A stretch of DNA of 64,000 nucleotides from positions 102,170-166,169 of the forward strand of contig CBDBMR010000005.1 in assembly GCA_965207535.1 (NCBI GenBank), written 5' to 3'. Under the pieces are notes generated by a model that had not been told where the DNA came from, made no database searches, and was given only the letters and a program-made list of their open reading frames with translations. The DNA is from JAJDXO01 sp965207535. GTDB lineage: Bacteria; Pseudomonadota; Alphaproteobacteria; Rhodospirillales; UBA2165. Position numbers and translations under genes: made by a program. Shown here one piece after another: positions 26,472 through 35,233 of this stretch (positions within the stretch are counted from its first letter, which is position 1; each line of letters begins with the position of its first letter).

Positions 26472-27755
26472 CTACTGCACCCACCTGACGATGCCGGCGA
26501 CGCCGTCGACGCCGACCTGCGAACCGTCGGGGATTTTTTCCGTGGCGTCCTGGACGCCCAGCACCATGGGAATGCCCCGCTCGCGCCCCAGCGACGCGAG
26601 GTGGGACGTGGACCCGCCCAGTTCCGCGACCACGCCGGCGACCCGGGGCAGCACGGAGGCGAGCGCCGGCCCCGCCACGTTGGTGATCAGAATATCGCCC
26701 GGGGCAATTCGGCCGATCTCGCATTCGCAGTTGATCACCACCGCGCGGCCGGTCCCCCAGCCGACGCCGGAGGGCTGGCCCCGCAAACCGGGATGCTTCT
26801 GCCACATGGCGTCCGGCACGATTGCGTCTTCCATGTGAAGCGGACGCGCCTGCAGCATCTTGATGCCGCCCTTGTCCATGGCCCACTCGATTTCGGCGGG
26901 AACGCCCAGCATGTCTTCGGACTGCCGCAGATAGCCGGCGAGCTCGCCCACATGATCCTCATTCAGGCACTGCCGCGCCTGGTGCTCATGGTCGTTGTGG
27001 TGAGCTTGGGGCGCGTGATGGTGCCGGCAGGACACGCTGTGCTTCTTGGCGCCCGTCGCGATGTCGATGATGCCGCCGTCCGCATCCAGGTCGTAGCGGT
27101 CGGGCACCACCTCGCCCTGGGCGATGCTCTCGCCGAGGCCCCAGGTGGCCGACACCATCATGCCGCCGGACGCCGTCTTCGAAAGCCCGCCGCCGGACGC
27201 CACCGCGTCCACCAGCGGCTGGACCAGCAGCGCCATGGCCGTGGAGCCGGGATCGATGTCGTGGGACTGCATGTAGCGAAGCGCGCGCGGCGCCCAGAGC
27301 GCCGCCCAGCAGGCCTTCACCGCGGTGATGAAATCCTCTTCCGTCTCGAGACCCAGAAAACTCTCGAACTGACCGGCGAAGGTGGAGCCCTCCCGGTCCT
27401 CGACCAGGGCCGAGGAGCGGACGACCACCAGGGCGCCGGTGCGACCGACCATCCCGGCCCGCGCGTCCAGCAATTCTTCCCGGATCTCGGGATCGATGTC
27501 GTTGGTGTAGAGCCCGAGGCGCACCTGAGTGGCTAATTTTCGGGCCTGGGTGTACCCGGCGCCGTAATAGGCAAGTGCGGCCTCTTCCACCCCGATGGCC
27601 TTCAATTGCGCCCGGTAGACGTCGGCGCCGATGCAGAACCCGTCCGGGATCGGCATCCCCTTCCGGCCGAGGGCGGCCTGATTGGCGGCCTTGGGCCCGA
27701 AGCGCCCGGGGTCGGCGGCTTCAGCCGAATTCAGTTGGACGACGTACCGGCTCAT
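26472..27755 (-). CDS. Reduced PEP synthase-like protein: ATP-binding domain fused directly to the phosphohistidine domain
   Basis: The 427-residue protein starts with a PPDK/PEP-synthase ATP-binding domain (KAANQAALGRKGMPIPDGF; VRSSALVEDREGSTFAGQFE at 112-131; EIEWAMD and LQARP near 290-305). It then goes straight to the swivelling phosphohistidine domain, with catalytic His385 in GGSTSHLASLGRERGIP. The PEP/pyruvate TIM barrel of PpsA and PpdK and the middle domain of rifampin phosphotransferase are both absent. Residues 239-258 form an unusual histidine-rich stretch (eight His in 20 residues). The phosphoryl acceptor is unknown. GGGAAG precedes the ATG at 27755; the longer TTG/ATG options lack this. 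Confidence 0.85.
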   Translation of the reverse strand: MSRYVVQLNSAEAADPGRFGPKAANQAALGRKGMPIPDGFCIGADVYRAQLKAIGVEEAALAYYGAGYTQARKLATQVRLGLYTNDIDPEIREELLDARAGMVGRTGALVVVRSSALVEDREGSTFAGQFESFLGLETEEDFITAVKACWAALWAPRALRYMQSHDIDPGSTAMALLVQPLVDAVASGGGLSKTASGGMMVSATWGLGESIAQGEVVPDRYDLDADGGIIDIATGAKKHSVSCRHHHAPQAHHNDHEHQARQCLNEDHVGELAGYLRQSEDMLGVPAEIEWAMDKGGIKMLQARPLHMEDAIVPDAMWQKHPGLRGQPSGVGWGTGRAVVINCECEIGRIAPGDILITNVAGPALASVLPRVAGVVAELGGSTSHLASLGRERGIPMVLGVQDATEKIPDGSQVGVDGVAGIVRWVQ

Positions 27756-27874
27756 GGTTCTTCCCTGCAATCCGTCAGACCCAAGAACCGGCGAACCTTC
27801 ATCCGGGAAAGCCCGCCGGCCTCAACTCTTGTCGACATCCGGGGCCCATAACCGGCCCCGGGCCGGGCGCGTCC

Positions 27875-29128
27875 TCAGACAACCTCGACCGGCATGATGC
27901 GGTCGATGGGGAAGTGGGTGATCAGCTCCGTGTGATCGGCGTGGCAAATCACCATTTCCTCGATCCGGCAGCCCCACTCGTGGACCTTGCCGTGCTGGGT
28001 TTCCAGCGCGAAGACCATGCCTTCCTGGATCTCGATGGGGTGATCGAGAGACCAGATGCGCGAGATCACCGGCGGATCGTACTGGGCGAGACCGAGACCA
28101 TGGCCCCAGAGGTTGGCGGCCGCCTGGTCTTCTTCCTCGTAGCCCCAGACCTCCTTGGCCGACGGCCACTTCTCGGCGATTTCGCGGGTCGTGGTGCCCG
28201 GCTTCACCGCGTCGATGGAAGCCTGCAGCCACTCGAGCGCGCGGGCGTAGTATTCCTGCTGTTCCTTGGTCGGCTCCTGGCCCACCGAATAGGTCCGGTA
28301 GTAGCAGGACTTGTAGCCGTTCCAGGTCAGCGCCGCGAGATCCATGAAGACGATGTCGCCCGGCTGGATGATCCTATCGGAGAAGTTCCGCCAGTTCGGC
28401 CAGGTGTTCGGACCCGAGGACACGATGACGTCCTCGACGTCTTCCATGCCCGGGATGTTGTAGAGGAATTCCATGATGTGCGCGGTCACCTGGTTCTCGG
28501 TGATGCCGGGCTTCAGGAATTTCATGCACTCCCAGTGGGCGGCGTCGCCGATGGCGCCGACGATCCGCATGCACTCGTGCTCGTCTTCGTTCTTGACCGC
28601 GCGGGCTTCCATCATCGGGGTCATGCCGTCGGCCCACACGATGTCGTTGTCGGCGAAGGCCTGGAGCATGTTGATGTCGATAAAGTCGACGCCCAGCTTC
28701 TCGCCCTCGACGCCGTGACGCTTCATCTCTTCCTTGGCGGCGTTGATGAACTTGGTCACCTGCTGGGTCGAGGCGGGACCGGCCGCGCCCTTGATCCAGG
28801 CGTAGGAGTAGCGAATGTTCTCCGGCGGGATCCACGGGCTGTGACGCTCGATCTGAATACCGATGTCGCCCTGTTCGAACAGGATCGGCTGACCGTCGCC
28901 GCACAGCATGGCATAGCGAAGGCCGGGCTTCAGCCGGTTCCAGCCGGGCGTGAGCGTGCTGGTCACATACCGGACGTTCTCGTCATACATGAGCAGCATG
29001 GCGCCCAGACCATGGGCCTTCATGCGCTCACGGGCGCGTTCCAGGCGGTAATTCCGCAGGCGGTCCCAATTGATCCGCTGCTGCCAATCGACGCCGGTGA
29101 TACCGAAATTTGCAAAACCTGAGGACAT
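27875..29128 (-). CDS. M24-family peptidase homologue (Xaa-Pro dipeptidase/creatinase-like) with altered metal site
   Basis: The 417-residue protein has a creatinase N-terminal domain (residues about 23-165, NYRLERARERMKAHGLGAML) and a pita-bread M24 domain. Of the five canonical metal ligands, Asp263 (FMDLAAL), His343 (WGHGLGL), Glu376 (ALETQHG) and Glu390/391 (RIEEMV) are present. The second Asp position in GYKSCYYRT is Cys275. The N-terminal region loosely resembles DddP-type DMSP lyases, but their extra Asp is missing too, so I do not call it DddP. It could be a peptidase with a changed metal, or a metal-free hydrolase like creatinase. Confidence 0.85.
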   Translation of the reverse strand: MSSGFANFGITGVDWQQRINWDRLRNYRLERARERMKAHGLGAMLLMYDENVRYVTSTLTPGWNRLKPGLRYAMLCGDGQPILFEQGDIGIQIERHSPWIPPENIRYSYAWIKGAAGPASTQQVTKFINAAKEEMKRHGVEGEKLGVDFIDINMLQAFADNDIVWADGMTPMMEARAVKNEDEHECMRIVGAIGDAAHWECMKFLKPGITENQVTAHIMEFLYNIPGMEDVEDVIVSSGPNTWPNWRNFSDRIIQPGDIVFMDLAALTWNGYKSCYYRTYSVGQEPTKEQQEYYARALEWLQASIDAVKPGTTTREIAEKWPSAKEVWGYEEEDQAAANLWGHGLGLAQYDPPVISRIWSLDHPIEIQEGMVFALETQHGKVHEWGCRIEEMVICHADHTELITHFPIDRIMPVEVV

Positions 29129-29198
29129 TTAATGAGGACTCCCTAATCACTCCCAAGACATAAATGCATAAAGAATGGACGGGGGCGAATCAAACCCA

Positions 29199-29212
29199 AT
29201 CTACTATAAGAC
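29199..29212. promoter_or_regulatory. Possible degenerate copy of the GTCTTATATAAGAC operator
   Basis: ATCTACTATAAGAC (reverse complement GTCTTATAGTAGAT) matches 11 of 14 positions of the palindrome at 4793 and 7059 and lies about 70 bases upstream of the M24 gene. This could be chance in an AT-rich promoter. Confidence 0.2.
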
Positions 29213-29264
29213 CCCGCGCCATCGGGGGCGCGTAAGCCGCGGAAATTTAGGACATTCGGGTCCG

Positions 29265-30260
29265 TCAGACGGTCACCGGCTTGCCGCTCTCCGCGGACCT
29301 GACGACCGCCTCCAGGACGGCCACATTGCGGATTTTTTCTTCATCGGTGAACGGATAATCGGCCCGCCCCTCGACCGCATCCGCGAAGGCCTCGAGATTG
29401 GCGGTGACGGTGTCGATATCGTCGAGCACAGCGGTTTCTTCCACCCCTTCCGCCCGGGAGACTGTCAGCCGGGTCTTGCCGATCTCACTCGGGTGCGTGT
29501 CGCCGCGCGCCTCCACCCAGGCCTCGGACCCGAAGACGGCGAACCGCATGTAGAGCGGCGTTGCCAGCTGCGAGGAAAAATAGGACGTGGCGCCGTTCGC
29601 ATGCCGGAACTGGATCGACAGGACATCGCCGGCGCCGTGCTGCATGTAGCGCCGCGCCGTCTGGGCGAAAACCTCGGTAATGTCGCCCAGCATCCATAAA
29701 TAGGCGTCCGAGTGGTGAATGCCCGTCGCGGTCATGCCGGCGGCAGGCGATTCGCCGGCGTCCGCCCGCCATCCCTCGGCCGGCACACCGGCCAGCCTGT
29801 CGTGAGAGAAGTTGCTTTCGGCATGCTGGATTTCGCCGAGCGCGCCTTCATCGATCAGCCGCTTGATCTCCCGGAACGCGGGCTCGAACCGGCGTTCGTG
29901 TCCGACGCCCAGTTGGACGCCGGCCGCGCGGCATGCCGCGACCGCGCGCTCGGCGCTCGCCTTGGTCAGCGCCAGCGGCTTCTCGCAGAAGACGTGCTTC
30001 CCGGCTTCCGCCGCGGCGACGATCTGCGCCTCGTGCAGGCTGTGGGGGGTCGCCAGCAGAACGCCGTCGATGCCGGGATCGTCCAGCGCATGGGAGAGGT
30101 CGGCGCTCAGCTCCAGTCCGTTCGCATCGGCGAATTCCCGATGGGCGTCCAGCGCGATGTCGATGCCGCGCGTCACCCGCAGCTTGCCGCCGTTGTTTTG
30201 CAGGCAGCCGACGATGTGCCTGCCCCACCAGCCAAGGCCGACCATGGCCACATTGATCAT
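29265..30260 (-). CDS. Gfo/Idh/MocA-family oxidoreductase
   Basis: The 331-residue protein has a Rossmann motif at the N-terminus (VAMVGLGWWGRHIVG), the signature EKPLALT loop near residue 95, and a C-terminal substrate domain containing GIHHSDAYLWMLG. The start is the ATG at 30260, preceded by GGAGAA; the open frame upstream of it is not conserved in character. It is distinct from the oxidoreductase at 2517. The substrate is unknown. It diverges from the CoA transferase pair. Confidence 0.9.
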   Translation of the reverse strand: MINVAMVGLGWWGRHIVGCLQNNGGKLRVTRGIDIALDAHREFADANGLELSADLSHALDDPGIDGVLLATPHSLHEAQIVAAAEAGKHVFCEKPLALTKASAERAVAACRAAGVQLGVGHERRFEPAFREIKRLIDEGALGEIQHAESNFSHDRLAGVPAEGWRADAGESPAAGMTATGIHHSDAYLWMLGDITEVFAQTARRYMQHGAGDVLSIQFRHANGATSYFSSQLATPLYMRFAVFGSEAWVEARGDTHPSEIGKTRLTVSRAEGVEETAVLDDIDTVTANLEAFADAVEGRADYPFTDEEKIRNVAVLEAVVRSAESGKPVTV

Positions 30261-30461
30261 GCGAAATTCTCCGGTCCACTCGCGGGCCGGAGTCTTAGCC
30301 AATCGGCTTGCCGGGATCAAACGCCCGAAGCGATTAGGCGGGGCGATCGGGCGGCGCGATGCGATTTTCGGTTTTCCGAAAGTAGACGGAATTTCATCGA
30401 AATTCCCCGCTGGACCCGGCCGCTCCCGACGCGTAAGGAAGATGCCGAACGGGGCAGGCAA

Positions 30462-31133
30462 TTGATCGACAAACGGGTCACATCTTTCGAGCAGGCGCTG
30501 GCCGGGATCGAGGACGGATCGACCATCCTGGCGAGCGGTTTCGGCAATGCCGGCTCACCCATCGAACTTCTGGAGGCGCTGGTCGACCAGGGGGCCAGGG
30601 ACCTGACCGTGGTCAGCAACAATGCGGGCGAAGGCGAGTACGGGCTGGCCGCACTCATGCGGGCCGGACGGGTGCGCAAGATCATATGCTCCTACCCGAT
30701 CACGTCCGGTTCGGTGGTCGTCGATGAACTCCATGCGGCGGGCAAGATCGAGCTGGAGGTGGCGCCCCAGGGCACGATCAGCGAACGCATGCGCGCCGCG
30801 GCGGCCGGCATCGGCGGCTTCTACACCCGGACGTCCGCCGGCACGATGCTCGGCGAAGGCAAGGAAACCCGCGAGTTCGACGGGCGGCTCCATGTGCTGG
30901 AACGGCCGCTCAAGGGCGACGTCGCCCTCATCCGTGCCAAGACCGGCGACCGGTGGGGCAACCTCATCTACAACATGACGGCCCGAAATTTCGGACCCAC
31001 CATGGCCATGGCCGCGGACCTGACCATCGCCCAGGTGGACGAAACCGTCGATGCCGGCGAATTGGACCCCGAGATCATCGTGACCCCCGGCATCTTCGTC
31101 GACCGGGTTCTAAAGGTTCCGGGGAGCTCGTAA
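30462..31133 (+). CDS. CoA-transferase family I, subunit A
   Basis: The 223-residue protein has the SugarP-isomerase-like fold of 3-oxoacid CoA transferase alpha subunits: DGSTILASGFGNAGSPIELL near residue 20, LTVVSNNAGEGEYGL and FDGRLHVLERPLKGDVALIR. It works as a heterodimer with the next gene to move CoA between carboxylic acids. No ATG is available at the right place; the TTG at 30462, with GGGGCAGG just upstream, gives MIDKRVTSFEQALAG and is my choice. Subunit B starts one base after its stop. Confidence 0.88.
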   Translation: MIDKRVTSFEQALAGIEDGSTILASGFGNAGSPIELLEALVDQGARDLTVVSNNAGEGEYGLAALMRAGRVRKIICSYPITSGSVVVDELHAAGKIELEVAPQGTISERMRAAAAGIGGFYTRTSAGTMLGEGKETREFDGRLHVLERPLKGDVALIRAKTGDRWGNLIYNMTARNFGPTMAMAADLTIAQVDETVDAGELDPEIIVTPGIFVDRVLKVPGSS

Positions 31134-31134
31134 C

Positions 31135-31818
31135 GTGGGTCTGGACCGCAACCAGATCGCCTGGCGGATCGCCCAGGACATCGTCGACGGCAGCTACGTA
31201 AATCTCGGCATCGGCATGCCGGAACTGGTGGCCGACTTCATCCCCGAGGGGCGCGAGATCGTCTTTCACAGCGAGAATGGGCTGTTGGGCATGGGGCCCA
31301 AGCCGCCGAAGGACCAGGAAGACCACGATTTGATGAACGCCGGCAAGAAACCGGTGACGCTGGTGCCGGGCGGCGCCTACTTTCATCACACCGACTCGTT
31401 CCTGATGATCAGGGGCGGCCATCTCGATCTCTGCGTGCTCGGGGCCTACCAGATCTCGGAGGCCGGCGATCTCGCCAACTGGGCGACCAACAGCGACAAG
31501 CGGCTGCCCGCCGTCGGCGGCGCCATGGACCTGGCGGCCGGCACCCCGCGGGTCGTCGCCATGACCACGCACTGCGCACGGGACGGCACGCCCAAACTTC
31601 TCGGCGAATGCACCTTTCCGCTGACCGCGGCGGGCGTCGTCGACCGGGTTTATACGGATCTCGCCGTGGTCGATGTGACGCCGGGGGGCTTCGTCGCGCG
31701 CGAGATCATCGACGGGATGACCATCGGCGAACTGCAGGACAGGACCGGGGCACGGCTCACCGCCGCGGATGATCTCGGCATCCTGAAAGCGCCAGCGCTC
31801 GGCGGAGCGGCCGGGTAG
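31135..31818 (+). CDS. CoA-transferase family I, subunit B
   Basis: The 227-residue beta subunit contains the catalytic glutamate motif SENGLLGMGP (about residues 43-52). It also has GGAMDLAAGTPRVVAMTTHC, as in 3-oxoacid and glutaconate-type CoA transferases. It starts with GTG at 31135. The acid substrate could be 3-oxoadipate, acetoacetate or another acid; aromatic-degradation genes elsewhere in the window make 3-oxoadipate plausible but unproven. Confidence 0.92.
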   Translation: MGLDRNQIAWRIAQDIVDGSYVNLGIGMPELVADFIPEGREIVFHSENGLLGMGPKPPKDQEDHDLMNAGKKPVTLVPGGAYFHHTDSFLMIRGGHLDLCVLGAYQISEAGDLANWATNSDKRLPAVGGAMDLAAGTPRVVAMTTHCARDGTPKLLGECTFPLTAAGVVDRVYTDLAVVDVTPGGFVAREIIDGMTIGELQDRTGARLTAADDLGILKAPALGGAAG

Positions 31819-32050
31819 CCGCTAGCGCGTGGATGCCCCGGTCAAGCCGGGGCATGACGACTTGGTTTGTGTCGTATATCCACTCGTCATACCCCGCCTT
31901 ATGCGGGGTATCCAGATTTCCAACTCTTTAACCACAGAGACAGTGAGACAGTGAGATAGGAGGAGTTAACCAATTCTCCTCTGTGATCTCTGTGTCTCTG
32001 TGGTGAATATCCTGGATGCCCCGGACAGGCCGGGGCATGACGGCCGGGTA
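31819..32050. repeat. Composite intergenic repeat, copy A
   Basis: This gap holds hairpins of the type TGCCCCGG..CCGGGGCATGAC and TACCCCGC..GCGGGGTA. It also holds a larger inverted pair, AACCACAGAGACAGTGAGAC against GTGATCTCTGTGTCTCTGTGGT. Closely related sequence occurs at about 53483-53680 (opposite orientation), 55580-55860 and 62600-62930. It contains no gene. Confidence 0.75.
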
Positions 32051-32054
32051 GCTG

Positions 32055-32846
32055 CTAGGACCAGGGGGTTTCGACCTTCTCGATGGAGACGCCGTCGACC
32101 TGGATGTCATCGACCTTTTCGTTGAAGAAGCACATCAGGCCCTTGATCCTGGGCATCTCCGGGATGGGCTCCGGGTAGCTCCAGACGATGTTCTCGAACA
32201 CCCGGCCTCCCACCGCCGCCGTCCAATACACCGCGTCCCCCTTGTAGGGACAGGACGACGCGGCGTCGCTCGGGGTCAGAAGCTCCCGCCGAACGTCCTC
32301 GGGCGGCAGGTAGTAGCGGGTCGGCAGCCCGGTTTCGAAAAGAAAGTAGGCGTTGGCGCTCTCGGCCACCGTTTCGCCGCCGAGGACGACCTTGACGGGC
32401 CGGGAGCTCCGCACCACGTCGATGCGCTTATAGGGATCCCGGGCGTGGACGAAGATTTCGTCATCCTCCTCGTACCAGTGATCCACCTTGTTCCAGTAGA
32501 ACGCCACATGATCCTTGAGTTGCGCGCATTCCACGAACGGGTCCTCGTATCCCCAGACGGCGTTTTCCGACGTTCTGCCGCCGGCGCCGATGGTCCAGTA
32601 GGACGCATCGCCCTTGAACGGACAATGTGTGGAGTGGCCGGTCGCGCTCAGCAATTCCATGCGGACATCCGGCTTCGGGAAATAATAGACGGGGACGTGT
32701 CCGGTTTCCCGGACCAGCAGGGTCTCAAGGGAATCCGCGATGACCTCGCCGCCGAACTCGACACGCACCCGGCGCGGGCTGATCTCCATATTCACCTCGT
32801 AGCCGGGGTGGCTTTGAAACCCGGGGGCGTTCACTCCATCAGGCAT
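32055..32846 (-). CDS. DUF427-domain protein with two tandem domains
   Basis: The 263-residue protein carries two copies of the DUF427 domain. The first (about residues 20-125) has RVRVEFGGEVIADSLETLLV and CPFKGDASYWTIGAG; the second (about 140-245) has PVKVVLGGETVAESANAYFL and CPYKGDAVYWTAAVG. The shared CP[FY]KGDA.YWT core shows internal duplication. Function is unknown. The start at 32846 has GGAGGG upstream; the frame upstream of it is not part of the domain. Confidence 0.87.
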   Translation of the reverse strand: MPDGVNAPGFQSHPGYEVNMEISPRRVRVEFGGEVIADSLETLLVRETGHVPVYYFPKPDVRMELLSATGHSTHCPFKGDASYWTIGAGGRTSENAVWGYEDPFVECAQLKDHVAFYWNKVDHWYEEDDEIFVHARDPYKRIDVVRSSRPVKVVLGGETVAESANAYFLFETGLPTRYYLPPEDVRRELLTPSDAASSCPYKGDAVYWTAAVGGRVFENIVWSYPEPIPEMPRIKGLMCFFNEKVDDIQVDGVSIEKVETPWS

Positions 32847-32868
32847 TGGTTCCCTCCAGTCGCCCCAA

Positions 32869-33087
32869 CTAATCCCTGGGCCGATCCGTCTCGGCATCCG
32901 CGAACTCGTCGTCGCCCGGCTCCTCGTCTTCGACGGCGGCGATCCGGTAGTCTTCGTTGAGCCACTTCGAGAGGTCGAGGTCGGCACAGCGCTTGGAGCA
33001 GAAGGGCCGATATTCGGCGGCCGCGGGACGGCCGCAGGACGGACATTTCTTGCCTTTGGCGCTGACGGGAAGTCGGTGAACGGACAC
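32869..33087 (-). CDS. yacG: DNA gyrase inhibitor YacG (zinc-binding)
   Basis: The 72-residue protein has four zinc-ligand cysteines (Cys15, Cys18, Cys30, Cys34) in KCPSCGRP and PFCSKRCADLDLSKWLNEDY. The FCSKRC..DLDLW/KW pattern is specific to YacG, with a short acidic tail. In E. coli YacG binds gyrase and protects it from inhibitors. It follows the RNase E/G-like and maf genes on the same strand, a common alphaproteobacterial order. Confidence 0.93.
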   Translation of the reverse strand: MSVHRLPVSAKGKKCPSCGRPAAAEYRPFCSKRCADLDLSKWLNEDYRIAAVEDEEPGDDEFADAETDRPRD

Positions 33088-33145
33088 GGGGCGGTCTCGG
33101 CTTCAGTTTAAGGCACCACAGCCTAGGTCAGCCGGCGACCCGGCA

Positions 33146-34285
33146 TCAACCTTCTTCCGCCTCCAGGAGCACCCGGGCCTCCGGCAGGCTGCGGCGCCTG
33201 CGGCGCCGGGTCAATTCGACCAGTCCGAGCTTGCTGTATCCATGGACGAAAACGGATCGGTCGGCCGCACAGCGCTCGCGCAGCCGGCGGAGCACCTGAT
33301 TGCGGTCCTCGCCACGGGAAAGGGAGATGAAATCGATAACCGCCTGGCCGGAAAGATTTCGGAGCCGGATCTCCCTGGCGGCGGCGGCCGCCGCCTCCAG
33401 GTTGACGTGCAGAGGTCCCTGCCCGGCGTTCCCCGCATTGACGTCAATGGCCACGAGCGCCTGGGTAGGCTCGATGACCAGCTCGCCCCCCGACGGAAGC
33501 CGGACCAGCGGCTCGAAGGCCTCCTGCCAGGCGTCTTCCAGGCCCATGCCGCCGAAGGGTCCGACGGTCTGGTGGTGGGCCATCAGCCTATCGGTGGCTT
33601 CGGGCGCCCACCGGCCGATGCAGGATTGGACAAACGGCACGGATTCGCTGGTCGCGACGATTTGCGACCAATCCCCGGCCGGAATATCCCTGATGAAGCT
33701 CTCCACCGGCGAAACCGGCGGTGACAGGACCGCATTGTCCTCGGTGTCCCCGATCGAGGACCACGCCCCGCGCAGCCTCCGAACCTCGTCGACAACCGCG
33801 TCCGCCCCGGCGTCCGCTGCCCGGGTGCGCAGAACGACCCCTTCTTCGCCCAGCAAACTCCCATCCACCGTGTCGATGAGGGTTTCGATGCCCGGATGAT
33901 CGCGAAGCGATCGCGGCGCCCGGACCGTCTCGCCGTCCGGCTGGAAGACCGCCAGGCAGCCGGCGATCCGGGGCCTCGCGGTCAGCCGGGCCAGCTTGCC
34001 CGGAAAGCTGTCGCGCTCCACCTGCACGATCAGCCGCTGCCCTTCCCGGAGTGCCGGTGAGCCCACGGGCACGTCCCGGCCGTTGAGGAAGCCGGTCGAC
34101 CCGTCGCCGAATTCGACGAACCCGTCGCCCCCTGCCGTCTTGCCGGCGACCCTGCCCCGGTAAATGCCCTCTACCTGGCTGGGGTGGCGCCTCAGCTCCA
34201 GATACGCTTCCGCCAGATCTCCGTCCTCGAGTAGGGCGATGCGGTCGGCCGCAACACCGGATTCGATGACCAGTTCGCGCTTCAT
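33146..34285 (-). CDS. Ribonuclease E/G-like protein, short form
   Basis: The 379-residue protein has an N-terminal S1 domain (about residues 35-105, VEGIYRGRVAG to GQRLIVQVE) and the RNase E/G catalytic core. The core keeps Asp in VAIDVNAGNAG and in AVIDFISL, followed by RNQVLRRLRE and GLVELTRRR. It ends right after the TRRR segment, so the zinc-link cysteines and degradosome scaffold of RNase E are absent, as in short alphaproteobacterial RNase G-like proteins. It probably processes RNA. The ATG at 34285 overlaps the maf stop in ATGA, fixing the start. Confidence 0.88.
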   Translation of the reverse strand: MKRELVIESGVAADRIALLEDGDLAEAYLELRRHPSQVEGIYRGRVAGKTAGGDGFVEFGDGSTGFLNGRDVPVGSPALREGQRLIVQVERDSFPGKLARLTARPRIAGCLAVFQPDGETVRAPRSLRDHPGIETLIDTVDGSLLGEEGVVLRTRAADAGADAVVDEVRRLRGAWSSIGDTEDNAVLSPPVSPVESFIRDIPAGDWSQIVATSESVPFVQSCIGRWAPEATDRLMAHHQTVGPFGGMGLEDAWQEAFEPLVRLPSGGELVIEPTQALVAIDVNAGNAGQGPLHVNLEAAAAAAREIRLRNLSGQAVIDFISLSRGEDRNQVLRRLRERCAADRSVFVHGYSKLGLVELTRRRRRRSLPEARVLLEAEEG

Positions 34286-34884
34286 GACCGCTCCGCCTGC
34301 GGCCGGATTCCAAGGCCGCCCAACAATTGCACGACCTCGAACAGGGGCAGCCCCACCACGTTGCTGTAGGAACCGGAGATGGCGCGGACATAACCGGCGG
34401 CCAGACCCTGAATGGCGTACCCGCCCGCCTTGCCCCGCCATTCCAATGACCGGAGATAATCGTCGATTTCCGCGGCATCCAGGCGCTTGAACGAGACGCC
34501 GGTCGACACCAGACGGGTATGTTCCGCCCCCCGTGGGTCGACGACACAGACGCCGCCGAGAACGGTGTGCCTGCGCCCGGAGAGCAGTTCCAGCATGCGG
34601 CGCGCCTCGCTCTCGGTTGCCGGTTTCCCGAGGCCGCGGCGGCCGCAGGCGACGACCGTATCGGCGCCAAGAACAAAACAATCCGGGTTGTCCGCCGCAA
34701 CCACCCGCGCCTTGCCGGCCGCGAGCCTCAGCGCCAGGTCCTTCGGCAGTTCGCCGGGCTTCGCCGCCTCGTCGATACGGGCCGGAACGATCGAGCCGGG
34801 CTCCAGGCAGACCTGGCGCAGCAAATCGAGCCGCCTGGGCGATGCCGAGGCGAGGATCAGGTTCGGTATCTGGGAATGGGTCAT
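34282..34884 (-). CDS. maf: Maf-family nucleotide pyrophosphatase
   Basis: The 200-residue protein starts with the Maf motif LILASASPRRLDLL and contains ARIDEAAKPGE, VLGADTVVACGRRGLGKP and IQGLAAGYVRAISGSYSNVVGLP, all Maf signatures. Maf proteins hydrolyse dTTP/UTP and modified nucleotides to the monophosphate. It overlaps the RNase gene by four bases and follows infA by 29 bases. Confidence 0.94.
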   Translation of the reverse strand: MTHSQIPNLILASASPRRLDLLRQVCLEPGSIVPARIDEAAKPGELPKDLALRLAAGKARVVAADNPDCFVLGADTVVACGRRGLGKPATESEARRMLELLSGRRHTVLGGVCVVDPRGAEHTRLVSTGVSFKRLDAAEIDDYLRSLEWRGKAGGYAIQGLAAGYVRAISGSYSNVVGLPLFEVVQLLGGLGIRPQAERS

Positions 34885-34913
34885 CGGCCGCGCCAGGATC
34901 AGGCGCCAGCGGA

Positions 34914-35132
34914 TTACTTGAAGCGGAAGGTAATCCGGCCCTTCGTCAGGTCGTACGGGGTCATCTCGACGTTAACGCGGTCCCCCGCCAGCACGCGAAT
35001 CCGGTGTTTCCGCATCTTTCCGGCCGTGTGGGCCAAAATTTCATGATCATTGTCCAGTTTGACCCGGAACATCGCATTGGGCAGCAGTTCGGTGACCGTG
35101 CCCTCGAACTCCAAAAGCTCTTCCTTCGCCAT
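34914..35132 (-). CDS. infA: Translation initiation factor IF-1
   Basis: The 72-residue OB-fold protein MAKEELLEFEGTVTELLPNA and onwards, including RVKLDNDHEILAHTAGKMRK and RVLAGDRVNVEMTPYDL, is a full-length IF-1. It binds the ribosomal A site during initiation. Residue count and motifs match bacterial InfA exactly. Confidence 0.98.
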   Translation of the reverse strand: MAKEELLEFEGTVTELLPNAMFRVKLDNDHEILAHTAGKMRKHRIRVLAGDRVNVEMTPYDLTKGRITFRFK

Positions 35133-35233
35133 CTCCGCTCCCGCGGCTGTTGCAGTGAGGGGTGAAAGTGGTCCGAACAGCCTTTCGGGTCAAGTCCTTT
35201 TGCCCCGAATTCCGCCGAATATCGTGGGATCGG

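Noticed and set aside
27875..29128. Assignment as DMSP lyase DddP
   Set aside because: General M24 resemblance only; two of the Asp residues expected in DddP are replaced.
31819..32050. CRISPR array
   Set aside because: Repeats here are hairpin-type and irregularly spaced, without uniform spacers; no cas genes are present.
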